Shown: piece by piece, positions 1 through 9,094 of the stretch
Position numbering within the stretch: the stretch's first letter is position 1
Layout of the letters: each line of letters starts with the position of its first letter
Source: Solibacillus sp040274725
GTDB lineage: Bacteria; Bacillota; Bacilli; Bacillales_A; Planococcaceae
DNA: 64,000 bases
NCBI GenBank assembly: GCA_040274725.1
Contig: JBEMAQ010000008.1
Span: 1 to 64,000, forward strand
Direction of reading: 5' to 3'
Translations under genes and position numbers: made by a program
The notes under the pieces: generated by a model
Databases searched by the model: none
Told to the model about the DNA's origin: nothing
Seen by the model: only the letters and a program-made list of their open reading frames with translations

Positions 1-83
1 CTCTTAGCAGCTTAATCTCTTTTTTTAATTTGTCCTTGACTTGGGTACCACATTACGGCGACATTTCGCTGCACGATTTTTTA

Positions 84-1568
84 TTATTTCGTTTCCTCTG
101 CTGGCTTTGCACGCTTTAAGAAAAATGCCAGTACAAACGCAATCGCAGAAATAATGGTTGCGACAAAGAATGTAAAGTTAATCCCGTCAAGCATCGCCTG
201 CTGTGTGAGTGCCTGTGTAGCTGCAGCAATTTGCTCGGCTGTTGGCTGTGTGCCTGCCGCGCCTGCTTGCATATCAGCCGCAAGCTCCGCTGCACGCGCA
301 TTTGTATGCGAGTTGAAAATCGTCACAAGCACCGCTGTACCAATCGCACCAGCTACTTGCTGAATGGTATTGTTAATCGCTGTACCGTGCGGGTTTAGAC
401 GCTGCGGAATCGCATTTAAACCGTTCGTCATAATTGGCATCATGACAAGTGAAATACCAAACATACGAATTGTGTATACCGCGATAATATATGCGTAAGA
501 CGTATCAAGCTGTAATTTTGTCAGCATATACGTTGATGCTGTCGCAATGGCAAGCCCGATTACAGCAAGCGCACGCGGACCATATTTATCGAATAAACGA
601 CCTGTGATCGGCGACATAAGCCCCATAAGCAGTGCCCCTGGTAACATCATTAACCCCGCGTCAAATGGTGAAATACCACGTACACTTTGAATGTATGCTG
701 GTGTTAAAATCATTCCTGAGAACATTGCCACCGCATTTACCGCTGCGATAATTGATGCTAAGGCGAACATTGGGTATTTGTAGGTTGATAAATCAAGCAG
801 TGGCTGCTCCAATTTAAATTGACGCATAATAAATACTGCAATGGCGATTGCACCAATAATAATCGTTCCGTAAACCGAAGTGGCGCCCCAGCCTTGTGAG
901 CTCGCCATACTAAAGCCGTATAATAATCCCCCGAAACCGACTGTTGATAGCACAACAGATAAATAATCAATTGTTACTGGTCGATTTGGCAAGACGTTGT
1001 CTAATTTCCAAATGGCTAATGCTAACGCAATGATTGAAAATGGTAAAACCATTTCAAATAGTACAGACCAATGATAATGTTCAACAATCCAGCCTGATAA
1101 TGTTGGACCAATGGCTGGTGCTAAAAACATCGCTAAACCGAAAATCCCCATTACTTTCCCGCGCTTTTCGATTGGGAAGCTAATAAGCATTGTATTCATT
1201 AACAGTGGTGACATTGCTGCAGCCCCTGCCGCTTGTACCATACGCCCAGCAAGCAAGATTGCAAATGACGGTGCAAATGCTGCCATCGCTGTACCGATTG
1301 TAAAAATAGACATCGAGATGATAAATAAATTTCTCGTTTTAAAGCGCGTAATTAAAAACGCGGAAGCTGGAATTAAAATCCCGCTCACAAGCATATAGCC
1401 TGTTGAGAGCCACTGTACTGTGGCGTAATCTTTAATATTAAAGTCCTGCATAATGGTTGGAAGTGCAATATTTAGTAACGTATTATTTAAAAACGCAACA
1501 AACGTACCAATAAACATCACCGCAATCATTAAATACGGTGGTTTTTTTACTGTTGTATATTGTGACAT
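84..1568 (-). CDS. DHA2-family (EmrB/QacA type) multidrug efflux MFS transporter
   Basis: Integral membrane proton-drug antiporter of the 14-helix DHA2 branch of the major facilitator superfamily. The 494-residue product is hydrophobic throughout. It has the early segment FLNNTLLNIALPTIMQDF, which is typical of this family, then GRMVQAAGAAAMSPLL near residue 110, and a hydrophilic loop rich in Ala/Gln (AELAADMQAG region) before the last helix. The ATG at 1568 is preferred over an upstream extension because AAAGGA lies just before it and the extension (to 1757) runs through the promoter region. It is divergent from a TetR regulator at 1728, the usual arrangement for substrate-induced efflux. 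The substrate cannot be told from sequence; a lincomycin, fusaric acid or dye exporter are all possible. Confidence 0.9.
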   Translation of the reverse strand: MSQYTTVKKPPYLMIAVMFIGTFVAFLNNTLLNIALPTIMQDFNIKDYATVQWLSTGYMLVSGILIPASAFLITRFKTRNLFIISMSIFTIGTAMAAFAPSFAILLAGRMVQAAGAAAMSPLLMNTMLISFPIEKRGKVMGIFGLAMFLAPAIGPTLSGWIVEHYHWSVLFEMVLPFSIIALALAIWKLDNVLPNRPVTIDYLSVVLSTVGFGGLLYGFSMASSQGWGATSVYGTIIIGAIAIAVFIMRQFKLEQPLLDLSTYKYPMFALASIIAAVNAVAMFSGMILTPAYIQSVRGISPFDAGLMMLPGALLMGLMSPITGRLFDKYGPRALAVIGLAIATASTYMLTKLQLDTSYAYIIAVYTIRMFGISLVMMPIMTNGLNAIPQRLNPHGTAINNTIQQVAGAIGTAVLVTIFNSHTNARAAELAADMQAGAAGTQPTAEQIAAATQALTQQAMLDGINFTFFVATIISAIAFVLAFFLKRAKPAEETK

Positions 1569-1619
1569 AGTAGATAGTCCTTTCTTGTTTCTAACAATTC
1601 TTTTAAAGTTCACTCGACC

Positions 1620-1674
1620 TATTTTATACCTCAAGTCCAAAAAACTCAAATATTTTATACCATGAAGTCCAAAA
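1620..1674. promoter_or_regulatory. Twin direct repeat in the MFS/TetR divergent promoter region (candidate TetR operators)
   Basis: Two near-identical copies, 1620-1642 and 1651-1674, each read TATTTTATACC, then 2-3 variable bases, then AAGTCCAAAA. Each copy is also a weak dyad, TTTTnnAC-N5or6-GTnnAAAA. Read on the minus strand, a possible -35 (TTGAGT) and -10 (TAAAAT, 17-bp spacer) for the transporter overlap the copy nearest the gene. A TetR dimer binding here would block the exporter promoter; this is inferred from position. Confidence 0.5.
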
Positions 1675-1727
1675 CATTGAATTCCTAATTCCCCAACGGT
1701 AAGATGAACATATATGAATAGCGGAAG

Positions 1728-2624
1728 GTGATTGGAATCAATACACGAAAAAAACAAGTTTTACAGGCAGCGATTGAACTCTTTAATGAAAAGGGCTTTC
1801 AAGATACATCGATTCAAGACATCCTAAAAAAATCAAACATCTCCAAAGGCACCTTTTATAATTACTTTTCCTCTAAAAACGAATGCTTAATCGCCATTCT
1901 CGAACAAAGTCGCTACGAGGCTAATTTACGTCGACACGAAATGCTTGTTGGGCGCGATCCTTCAGACTTTGACTTATTAGCCGAACAAATTACCGTGATG
2001 CTCCATATTAACCGAGAGCAAAATTTATTTAACGTATTTGAAGGCATTTTTAACTCACGTGATAATGAAATGAAAAAATTAATCGGCCATCATCGTCTAT
2101 ATGAAATTCAGTGGCTATCCGAGCGGTTAATTGATGTATATGGCGAACAAGCACGTCCGTATACGTTTGAGTGCGCAACCATTTCCTTTGGCATTCAGCA
2201 ACATCTCGCGGTTTCTTACAGAGTAACGCATAATGTTTTGCCTGAGCCACTTGAATTAATCAAGGCGACACTGCGTCATATTCATGCGATTATTTTGCAA
2301 ATGATGGAGACAAAGCAAGTCTATTTAGAAGCTGGCAATATCCATGCTCTTAAAAACAGACTAGAAAATCCCCCCATCACAAAGCAGGAATTACTCGCTC
2401 GCTTACAAGGCTTTTATGAGCGATTAAATACCGATTCTGGGCCGCATGGTGAGCAATTTACCGAAACGTTACTTGAGGAATTTTCAAAGGAAGTACCACG
2501 ATATGCTGTGGTCGAGGTGCTGTTAAAATCGTTCAACGAATATTTCACTGACACCTCACACGCTGTTGAATCAAAGGAACTGGCAAACTATATGTGGTAT
2601 TTACTCAAAAAACAGTCAAATTAA
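1728..2624 (+). CDS. TetR/AcrR family transcriptional regulator
   Basis: DNA-binding repressor, about 298 residues. The N-terminal TetR helix-turn-helix is clear: TRKKQVLQAAIELFNEKG, then TSIQDILKKSNISKGTFYNY and FSSKNECLIAIL (about residues 6-55). The long C-terminal ligand-binding part is not diagnostic. It is divergent from the DHA2 exporter and most likely represses it. The start is uncertain: the GTG at 1728 sits inside what looks like the Shine-Dalgarno sequence (AAGGTGAT at 1725-1732), so the true start may lie a few codons downstream at a non-standard codon. A bidirectional terminator follows the stop. Confidence 0.88.
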   Translation: MIGINTRKKQVLQAAIELFNEKGFQDTSIQDILKKSNISKGTFYNYFSSKNECLIAILEQSRYEANLRRHEMLVGRDPSDFDLLAEQITVMLHINREQNLFNVFEGIFNSRDNEMKKLIGHHRLYEIQWLSERLIDVYGEQARPYTFECATISFGIQQHLAVSYRVTHNVLPEPLELIKATLRHIHAIILQMMETKQVYLEAGNIHALKNRLENPPITKQELLARLQGFYERLNTDSGPHGEQFTETLLEEFSKEVPRYAVVEVLLKSFNEYFTDTSHAVESKELANYMWYLLKKQSN

Positions 2625-2658
2625 AAAACGGGCTCACTCATCGTGATGCCCGTTTTTT
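2623..2658. terminator. Bidirectional terminator between tetR and dbpA
   Basis: Hairpin AAAAAACGGGC, TCAC, loop TCATC, GTGA, then GCCCGTTTTTT. A-tract and T-tract flank both sides, so it can end the convergent tetR and dbpA transcripts. Confidence 0.85.
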
Positions 2659-2661
2659 TCA

Positions 2662-4104
2662 TTAGCTATTCGCTTTATGCACTTTTAACATTTTGCCTTT
2701 TACTGGCGTGGATTTCATCGCCTTTATGACAAGTGGCCCTTTATTATTTAAAATCTCCACAAATGTTGAGGCGTCTAAAATGGTAATAATGCCGATATCT
2801 GCTGCGGTCATACCTGGAATTTTTGCCAGTGTACCGACAAAGTCTACTGCACGCAATTTTTTCTTTTTGCCGCCGTTAAAGTACAGCTTCATAATCCCCT
2901 CGTCTACTTTCGCAGCGCGGTCTTTTTTTAACTTTGGCATTTGATGCATTGTTTGCTCGAACATCGGCTCTTTCTTTAGTACTGTTTCGGCATCTGGACG
3001 CTCCATTTGCTCAATTGTAAAACCGATATAATCTTCAATACTTGCTAAAAACTCACCTTCATGCGGCGTGACAAATGTAATGGCCTTGCCCTCAAGTCCC
3101 GCGCGTCCTGTACGCCCTGTACGGTGCACATAGGCTTCTTTTTCCATTGGTAGGTCATAGTTAATTACATGTGTAATATTTTCAATATCAATCCCGCGTG
3201 CGGCTACATCCGTTGCAACTAAATAACGGAATTCCCCGCGTTTAAAATCGTCCATGACCATGAGACGCGTTGACTGCTCCATCCCACCATGTAGTTTATC
3301 CACACTATATTCTAAATCGTATAATTCGTCATGAATCTCATCCACGCGGTCTTTTGTACGACAGAAAATAATACACGTATCTGGATTTTCGGTAATTAAA
3401 ATATCTTGTAAGCACGCCTTTTTCGCATCCTCGGCTACTTGCAACACGCGGTGCTCGATTGTCGATGTGACTTCGCCATCAGCAGTGACTGCAATATCAA
3501 CAGGATTTTGCATATGTGTATTCGCTAAGCCTTTTACCGCATCAGGCATTGTCGCAGAAAATAGCATCGTAATGCGCTCCTCTGGTACATGTGCCAAAAT
3601 CGCCTCGACCTGCTCAATAAAGCCCATATTCAACATCTCATCCGCCTCATCAATGACAAGGTAGCGTAATTTATCTAATTTTAATGTCCCTTTTTCAATA
3701 TGATCTAACACGCGCCCTGGTGTCCCAACCGCAATATGCGTTTTTTGCTTCAACTCGTCCTGCTGATAGCGAAATGGTTGCTTCCCGTACAATGCCGCTG
3801 CCTTTAAACGCTTCATACGGCCAATATTCGTAAAATCTTGCTTCACTTGCACCGCTAACTCACGTGTCGGCGTTAGGACAAGCGCTTGTGGCTTATTTTC
3901 AAGCCAATCAATATTTTCACAAAGCGGAATCGCATAAGATGCTGTTTTCCCGCTTCCCGTTTGTGATGTCACAATCACATCTTGTCCTTTTAATACAACA
4001 GGAATCACATCTTGTTGAACCGCAGTTGGCGTTGTGTAATCCAGTGCCTCTAGTGCACGTAAAATTTCTTCACTTAGTGGAAATTGTTTAAATGTATTCT
4101 GCAT
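2662..4104 (-). CDS. dbpA: ATP-dependent RNA helicase DbpA (YxiN type)
   Basis: DEAD-box RNA helicase that, in this family, remodels 23S rRNA during 50S assembly by binding hairpin 92. The 480 residues match the usual length of Bacillus YxiN. Visible motifs are the Q motif (PTAVQ, near residue 30), SQTGSGKTASYA (motif I), PTRELA, DEADEML (motif II), SATMP (motif III) and HRTGRTGRAG (motif VI). The last 75 residues, after a Lys-rich KKKKLRAVDFVGTLAKI stretch, are the DbpA-type RNA-binding domain that separates it from CshA-type helicases. The ATG at 4104 follows GAGGGAGA; the extension upstream is AT-rich leader. It is a single gene, convergent with tetR. Confidence 0.93.
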   Translation of the reverse strand: MQNTFKQFPLSEEILRALEALDYTTPTAVQQDVIPVVLKGQDVIVTSQTGSGKTASYAIPLCENIDWLENKPQALVLTPTRELAVQVKQDFTNIGRMKRLKAAALYGKQPFRYQQDELKQKTHIAVGTPGRVLDHIEKGTLKLDKLRYLVIDEADEMLNMGFIEQVEAILAHVPEERITMLFSATMPDAVKGLANTHMQNPVDIAVTADGEVTSTIEHRVLQVAEDAKKACLQDILITENPDTCIIFCRTKDRVDEIHDELYDLEYSVDKLHGGMEQSTRLMVMDDFKRGEFRYLVATDVAARGIDIENITHVINYDLPMEKEAYVHRTGRTGRAGLEGKAITFVTPHEGEFLASIEDYIGFTIEQMERPDAETVLKKEPMFEQTMHQMPKLKKDRAAKVDEGIMKLYFNGGKKKKLRAVDFVGTLAKIPGMTAADIGIITILDASTFVEILNNKGPLVIKAMKSTPVKGKMLKVHKANS

Positions 4105-4230
4105 TTTTTTCTCCCTCGACTTATCATAAACATTTATTATACACGAAACCGAGTGATTCGTACTTGCTAACAACTTATGAGCCATTTCAAAAAAAATCCA
4201 TAATACAAGGAAACAATACATTTTCACATA

Positions 4231-4259
4231 TTGTTTAAAAGTAAAATGTCTACTACACT
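4231..4259 (+). promoter_or_regulatory. Candidate SigA promoter for the GGDEF-EAL gene
   Basis: TTGTTT at 4231-4236, a 17-bp spacer, and TACACT at 4254-4259, 75 bp before the start codon. This is a moderate match only. Confidence 0.4.
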
Positions 4260-4333
4260 TAAAGAAATACAATATATTCATAATCAACAAATTTTTACAT
4301 AAAAAACCAATTTAAATAGAGGAGGCTTAAACG

Positions 4334-6754
4334 GTGTCATTAAAAAAGAAAGTCTACTGGCTCACTACTTTATTAGTTTCGTTTACAGTGATTGCATCAT
4401 TCACTTGGAACATCTACTTCACATGGCAGCTCACTTTAAACGATCGCTATAAAGAAACGACAGCAATCGCACAGCTACTTGACGAATCATTCGATGCAAT
4501 ACTTGCACATACAGATGACGCAATCCTTTCAGAGGATGAACAAATTTTACAATTAAATACGCAGCTACAGCCTGCTGTAAACAATATTATTACGTCTTTC
4601 CCAGACTTCGGCGCCGGCTATTACATGAAGGACTTGCACGCGGTCGTCGCATTTGGACCCGATTTTAAGGCGGATGGCTTAGTTGATATTAGCCCGACAT
4701 CTGATGCACGGACAGTCTATGAAACAAAAGAGCCGCTACGGTTTTATAATTATTCACAAACACGCGACGGCTATGTTGTCGCGACCATTTATCCGATTAT
4801 TCGGAATGGTGAGGTCATCGGACATAGCTGGGCAAACGTGCTTGTTGACGACCTCGTTTCGTTTTTCAAAAAAGATGTTTATTTAATGCTCATTACATTG
4901 TTCTTGATGTTATTAATTGCGGTTTTTGGCTCAAGCCTCATTACAAAGCAGTATATCAAGCAATTAAAGGAATTCCGCCAGCAAGTAAAGCAATCAACAC
5001 CATCGAAAAAACTTGCGCATAAATTCCCACAAGAATTACAGGATATTTATCAGGAAATTATGACGAGTAAAGAAACATTAATCGAAAGTGAAAAGCGCTT
5101 CCGAGATGTCGTGACAGCATTTGATGAGTTTGTTTGGGAAACAGATTTAGCAGGTAATTACACGTATTTATCAAATCGGGTTCAGTCCATACTCGGCTAT
5201 GACCCGCAAGTATTAATGGGCACGAATACCTTTGATGGAGTTGTGCCACCTTATAATGAAGCGATTATGGCAGCTTTTAAGCAAAGCGTGAAAGAACAAG
5301 CACCATTTCGCAATTTGCATTATATGAAACAAACAGCAAGTGGTGATTCCGTTCATTTATGTTCAAACGGCTTACCGATTTTTAATGAACAGCAACAGCT
5401 CATCGGCTACCGCGGGGCAACGCGTGATGTTTCCATTGAAAAGCAACACGAGCAGCATATTCATTCCCTGGCCTATTATGACCAGCTGACACAGTTGCCA
5501 AACCGAACACTGCTCATGCTTGAGATTAATCAGCATATCCAGGCCAAGCAACCATTCGCAATTTTATTTTTAGATTTAGACCAATTTAAACAAGTGAATG
5601 ATTCGCTTAGCCATACAGCTGGTGATGAGCTACTGAAAATTACAGCTCATCGCCTGACAAAGATTTTAATCGAAAATGACCGCCTGTTCCGTTTCGGCGG
5701 CGATGAATTTATTATGACGCTGACGAATTTCAAGTCGACCTGTGATTTAGCACCGCGCATTCAGCAAATTGTAGAGACATTAGGACAACCATTAGCACTC
5801 GAGGGAATCCAGCTATTTAATACAGGCAGTATCGGCATTAGCGTGTACCCTGAGCACGGGGAAACAGCGGAAGTTTTAATTAAAAATGCGGATATGGCGA
5901 TGTACCAATCGAAAGGAAACGGACGCAACCAAGCAACCTTTTATACCGCTGCATTTGAAAGCGATGTAACCGAAAGCTTTGCACTGGCTAATGATTTAAA
6001 AGAGGCGCTTGGCACCAATCAATTCGTCCTCAATTATCAGCCACAAGTCGGTTTATATTCAGGTAAGATTGTCGGAGTAGAAGCACTCATTCGCTGGTAT
6101 CATCCGACAAGGGGCTTTATCCCACCTGATAAATTTATCCATATCGCAGAAGAACATGGGCATATTTTAGACCTCGGAAAGTGGATTTTACATCAAGCTT
6201 GTGTCGATCGTAAAAAGTGGTTAGATGCAGGGCTCGGACACTTCCGCATGGCCGTGAATATTTCTATTAAGCAATTTGAGCAAGCCGATTTTGTCGAACT
6301 TGTCTTAAGTAAACTCGCGAAAACAGGACTAGACGCACAGTATTTAGAGCTTGAAATAACGGAAGGAATTGCGATGGCTGAACCAGAAATTGTCATTGAA
6401 AAATTAAAACGTTTAAAAGAGCACAATATTTATATTTCAATTGATGATTTCGGCATGGGCTATTCTTCACTCAATTATTTAAAACGTCTGCCGATTAACC
6501 AGTTAAAAATTGACCGTGCGTTCGTGAAAGACATCGAACAAAAAAATGATTATGCCATCGTGCAATCGATTATTTCAATGGCACATAGCTTAGATTTAGA
6601 GGTTGTCGCTGAAGGTGTGGAAACGGAACAGCATGCAGAAACCCTGCGCTCGCTCCATTGCGGAATTGCGCAAGGCTATCACTATTATAAACCAATGACT
6701 GAAAAAGATTTATTTGACCATTTAACAGGCAACGCTTCACTGCTGCCCAGCTAG
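4334..6754 (+). CDS. Membrane-anchored PAS-GGDEF-EAL cyclic-di-GMP enzyme
   Basis: Predicted bifunctional c-di-GMP synthase/hydrolase of 806 residues. Order: TM helix (8-28), an extracytoplasmic sensor of about 150 residues that resembles a Cache fold, a second TM helix (183-203), PAS (about 245-370), GGDEF (about 378-540) and EAL (about 555-800). The cyclase motif GGDEF is intact near residue 455. There is no RxxD inhibition site before it (the Arg position is Ile). The EAL side also looks competent: EALIRW, the Asn of VNISIKQF, ELEITEG, DDFGMGYSS, KIDRAFVKDI and AEGVET. GTG start at 4334 after a strong GAGGAGG. It is monocistronic, with its own terminator. The net activity, making or degrading c-di-GMP, cannot be told. 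Confidence 0.9.
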   Translation: MSLKKKVYWLTTLLVSFTVIASFTWNIYFTWQLTLNDRYKETTAIAQLLDESFDAILAHTDDAILSEDEQILQLNTQLQPAVNNIITSFPDFGAGYYMKDLHAVVAFGPDFKADGLVDISPTSDARTVYETKEPLRFYNYSQTRDGYVVATIYPIIRNGEVIGHSWANVLVDDLVSFFKKDVYLMLITLFLMLLIAVFGSSLITKQYIKQLKEFRQQVKQSTPSKKLAHKFPQELQDIYQEIMTSKETLIESEKRFRDVVTAFDEFVWETDLAGNYTYLSNRVQSILGYDPQVLMGTNTFDGVVPPYNEAIMAAFKQSVKEQAPFRNLHYMKQTASGDSVHLCSNGLPIFNEQQQLIGYRGATRDVSIEKQHEQHIHSLAYYDQLTQLPNRTLLMLEINQHIQAKQPFAILFLDLDQFKQVNDSLSHTAGDELLKITAHRLTKILIENDRLFRFGGDEFIMTLTNFKSTCDLAPRIQQIVETLGQPLALEGIQLFNTGSIGISVYPEHGETAEVLIKNADMAMYQSKGNGRNQATFYTAAFESDVTESFALANDLKEALGTNQFVLNYQPQVGLYSGKIVGVEALIRWYHPTRGFIPPDKFIHIAEEHGHILDLGKWILHQACVDRKKWLDAGLGHFRMAVNISIKQFEQADFVELVLSKLAKTGLDAQYLELEITEGIAMAEPEIVIEKLKRLKEHNIYISIDDFGMGYSSLNYLKRLPINQLKIDRAFVKDIEQKNDYAIVQSIISMAHSLDLEVVAEGVETEQHAETLRSLHCGIAQGYHYYKPMTEKDLFDHLTGNASLLPS

Positions 6755-6755
6755 G

Positions 6756-6796
6756 AAAAAAGGGACAGCTACCAATCGAGGTAGACGTCCCTTTTT
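6756..6796. terminator. Bidirectional terminator after the GGDEF-EAL gene and the LysR gene
   Basis: Arms AAAAAGGGAC-GCTACC and GGTAG-GTCCCTTTTT around a short loop, flanked by A and T tracts. It lies between two convergent genes; the T-tract overlaps the LysR stop. Confidence 0.85.
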
Positions 6797-7685
6797 AAAT
6801 CGCTCGTGGATCAAGCAAAGTAATAAATTTTTTCGTCGCGCGCGACATCGGTACTGTATTGAGGTAGCAAATGCCGATACTGCGCTTAGGAATCGGTGCA
6901 ATCAGTGGGATCTCATACAATAAGCCTGCTTCTATATATTGCTTTGAAAACTCCTTCGTCACACAGGCAATACCTAAATTAATTTTCGCAAACTCTAGCA
7001 CTAAATCATGTGAGCCAAGCTCAAACTCTGGTGAAATCGTAAAGCCTTGCTCTGCCAAATGTCGCTCAACAAAGCGGCGTGAATTCGCTTTTTTCTCTAA
7101 AAAAATAAGCGGCATTTTTGTCAACATTTGCAATGCGATTGGCTTCGATGTTAAATTTTTATATTTCTCCCCGCAGACAAAAATATCATGAATTTCGTAG
7201 CAAGGTGTGACCGCAATATGTGCGTCCGATAACGGTAAATTACAAATACCAAGGTCTGCCTCTCCAGCCTTTAAAAACGCTAAAATCTCATCGGTCGTGC
7301 CGTTTAATACTTTTAGCCGAATACCCGGATAGCGCGTATGGAACGCCTCTAAATAGGGCAACAGAAAATAACGAGAAATCGTATCCCCTACCCCAATGCG
7401 CAATTGCCCCGTGGAGAGCTGCTTAAACTCTAAAATCTTCCCCTCCCCCGCATCTAACATGCCGAGTGCAGAATTCACGTATTCATGTAATATTTTCCCT
7501 TCATTCGTCAGCGTCACCCCTTTAGGCGTGCGGTTAAATAAATGTGTCTCGAGTTCCTTTTCAAGCTTTGAAATGGCTTGACTCACAGCCGGCTGCGTCA
7601 TATACAGCTCCTCTGCGGCCTTTGAAAAGCTCGCACATCGGCTGACAACGTTGAAAATGCGATAGCTATCTAATTTACCTATCAT
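6795..7685 (-). CDS. LysR-family transcriptional regulator
   Basis: 296 residues, typical for LysR. The N-terminal winged helix-turn-helix is clear: FNVVSRCASFSKAAEELYMT then QPAVSQAISKLEKELETHLF (residues 10-50). The effector domain (about 90-290) contains LRIGVGDTISRYFLLPYL and EILAFLKAGEADLGICNLP; it resembles CysL/YwfK-type regulators, but the effector is unknown. ATG at 7685 after AAGGAGTG. It is divergent from the F420-ligase-like gene 140 bp away, so that gene is the obvious candidate target. Confidence 0.9.
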   Translation of the reverse strand: MIGKLDSYRIFNVVSRCASFSKAAEELYMTQPAVSQAISKLEKELETHLFNRTPKGVTLTNEGKILHEYVNSALGMLDAGEGKILEFKQLSTGQLRIGVGDTISRYFLLPYLEAFHTRYPGIRLKVLNGTTDEILAFLKAGEADLGICNLPLSDAHIAVTPCYEIHDIFVCGEKYKNLTSKPIALQMLTKMPLIFLEKKANSRRFVERHLAEQGFTISPEFELGSHDLVLEFAKINLGIACVTKEFSKQYIEAGLLYEIPLIAPIPKRSIGICYLNTVPMSRATKKFITLLDPRAI

Positions 7686-7765
7686 ATAAGCACTCCTTAT
7701 ATACCCTATTAAAAATATTAATTTTATTTATATCACATGAATGCGTTATAGTAAATCTTGTGAGT

Positions 7766-7802
7766 TTGACAAAACAACAATCAATTACATAAACAATTTA
7801 TG
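7766..7802 (+). promoter_or_regulatory. Promoter and dyad in the LysR / F420-ligase-like divergent region
   Basis: A consensus -35 TTGACA at 7766-7771, with a weak -10 (ATAAAC) 17 bp downstream. A perfect dyad CATAAA-CAA-TTTATG (7788-7802) covers the -10. A LysR-type activator or a repressor bound here would control the gene at 7826. This is inferred from sequence only. Confidence 0.5.
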
Positions 7803-7825
7803 TTTTTAAATAGGGAGAGATTATT

Positions 7826-9016
7826 TTGGAACGTGTAGTAGGAACAGTCGTACGAGGTCTTCGTGGCCCAATCATTAACGAAGGTGACGATATCGTACAA
7901 ATCGTTGTCGATACAGCATTGAACGCAGCAAAAGTAGAAGGTTACACAATCGAGAATCGTGACATTGTAACAGTAACAGAATCAGTTGTAGCGCGTGCAC
8001 AAGGTAACTACGCAAAAATCGAGGATATCGCTGCTGACGTAGCAGCAAAATTCGGTGATGACACGGTTGGCGTAATTTTCCCAATCCTTTCACGTAACCG
8101 CTTCTCAAACATTTTAAAAGGGATTGCAAAAGGCACAAAGAAAATTGTGCTGATGCTAAGCTACCCATCTGATGAAGTAGGAAACCACTTAGTAACATTA
8201 GATGAGCTTGACGAAAAAGGCATCAACCCTTGGGCAGACGTTTTAACAGAAAGCGAATTCCGCGGTCATTTCGGTTACAACAAACACACATTCACTGGTG
8301 TTGACTATATTGAATACTACAAAGAATTAATCAAAGAACAAGGCGCTGAAGTAGAAGTCATCTTCTCAAACAACGCAAAAACAATTTTAGACTATACAAA
8401 GAGCGTATTAACATGCGATATTCACTCTCGCTTCCGTACAAAACGCTTACTAACTGCTGCTGGAGCTGAAAAAGTATTTGGCTTAGATAACATTTTATCT
8501 GCATCAGTAAACGGCTCAGGCTTCAACTCGCAGTATGGTTTACTTGGCTCAAACAAGTCAACAGAAGATGGCGTGAAATTATTCCCAGATAACTGCCAGC
8601 CAATCGTTGACGACATTCAAGCGAAAATTTTAACGGCTACTGGTAAATTAGTAGAAGTAATGATTTACGGTGACGGTGCATTCAAAGATCCAGTCGGTCA
8701 AATTTGGGAGCTTGCGGACCCAGTTGTCTCACCTGCTTACACACCAGGTCTTAACGGTACACCAAACGAAATTAAATTAAAATATTTAGCTGACAATGAC
8801 TTCGCTGCATTACAAGGTGAAGAGTTAAAAGCAGCAATTAAAGAATACATCAACAACAAAGAAGAAGATTTAACAGGTCAAATGGCTGCACAAGGTACCA
8901 CACCTCGTAAGCTAACAGACTTAATTGGTTCTTTATCTGATTTAACTTCTGGTTCTGGTGACAAAGGTACACCAATGATTTACATCCAAGGCTACTTCGA
9001 CAACTATACAAAATAA
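7826..9016 (+). CDS. F420-0:L-glutamate ligase (CofE) family protein, function unknown in Bacillales
   Basis: 396 residues. The N-terminal 230 or so carry the CofE-type fold signature: ERVVGTVVRGLRGPIINEGD, DIVTVTESVVARAQGNYA and FPILSRNRFSNILKGIA. In methanogens and actinobacteria this family adds glutamate to coenzyme F420, but Bacillales are not known to make F420, so the real substrate is open. The protein is longer than classical CofE (about 250 residues); the C-terminal 150 residues include GDGAFKDPVGQIWELADPVV. TTG start at 7826 after GGGAGAG. It is divergent from a LysR regulator and followed by its own terminator. Family membership is fairly sure; activity is not. Confidence 0.75.
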   Translation: MERVVGTVVRGLRGPIINEGDDIVQIVVDTALNAAKVEGYTIENRDIVTVTESVVARAQGNYAKIEDIAADVAAKFGDDTVGVIFPILSRNRFSNILKGIAKGTKKIVLMLSYPSDEVGNHLVTLDELDEKGINPWADVLTESEFRGHFGYNKHTFTGVDYIEYYKELIKEQGAEVEVIFSNNAKTILDYTKSVLTCDIHSRFRTKRLLTAAGAEKVFGLDNILSASVNGSGFNSQYGLLGSNKSTEDGVKLFPDNCQPIVDDIQAKILTATGKLVEVMIYGDGAFKDPVGQIWELADPVVSPAYTPGLNGTPNEIKLKYLADNDFAALQGEELKAAIKEYINNKEEDLTGQMAAQGTTPRKLTDLIGSLSDLTSGSGDKGTPMIYIQGYFDNYTK

Positions 9017-9022
9017 TTACCT

Positions 9023-9052
9023 ACCGCGTAGAGAAATCTGCGCGGTTTTTGT
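9023..9052 (+). terminator. Terminator of the F420-ligase-like gene
   Basis: ACCGCG-t-AGA, loop GAAA, TCT-g-CGCGGT followed by TTTTTG. Confidence 0.8.
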
Positions 9053-9059
9053 TTCCACA

Positions 9060-9089
9060 AAAATAAGCGAGTACTTAAAAGTACTCGCT
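9060..9089 (-). terminator. Terminator of the diguanylate cyclase gene
   Basis: Near-perfect inverted repeat AGCGAGTACTT / AAGTACTCGCT at 9066-9089. On the minus strand it is followed by TATTTTTG. Confidence 0.7.
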
Positions 9090-9094
9090 CATCG

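Noticed and set aside
1..83. Possible gene end or terminator at the left edge
   Set aside because: No hairpin with a T-tract and no reading frame that can be supported in 83 bases.
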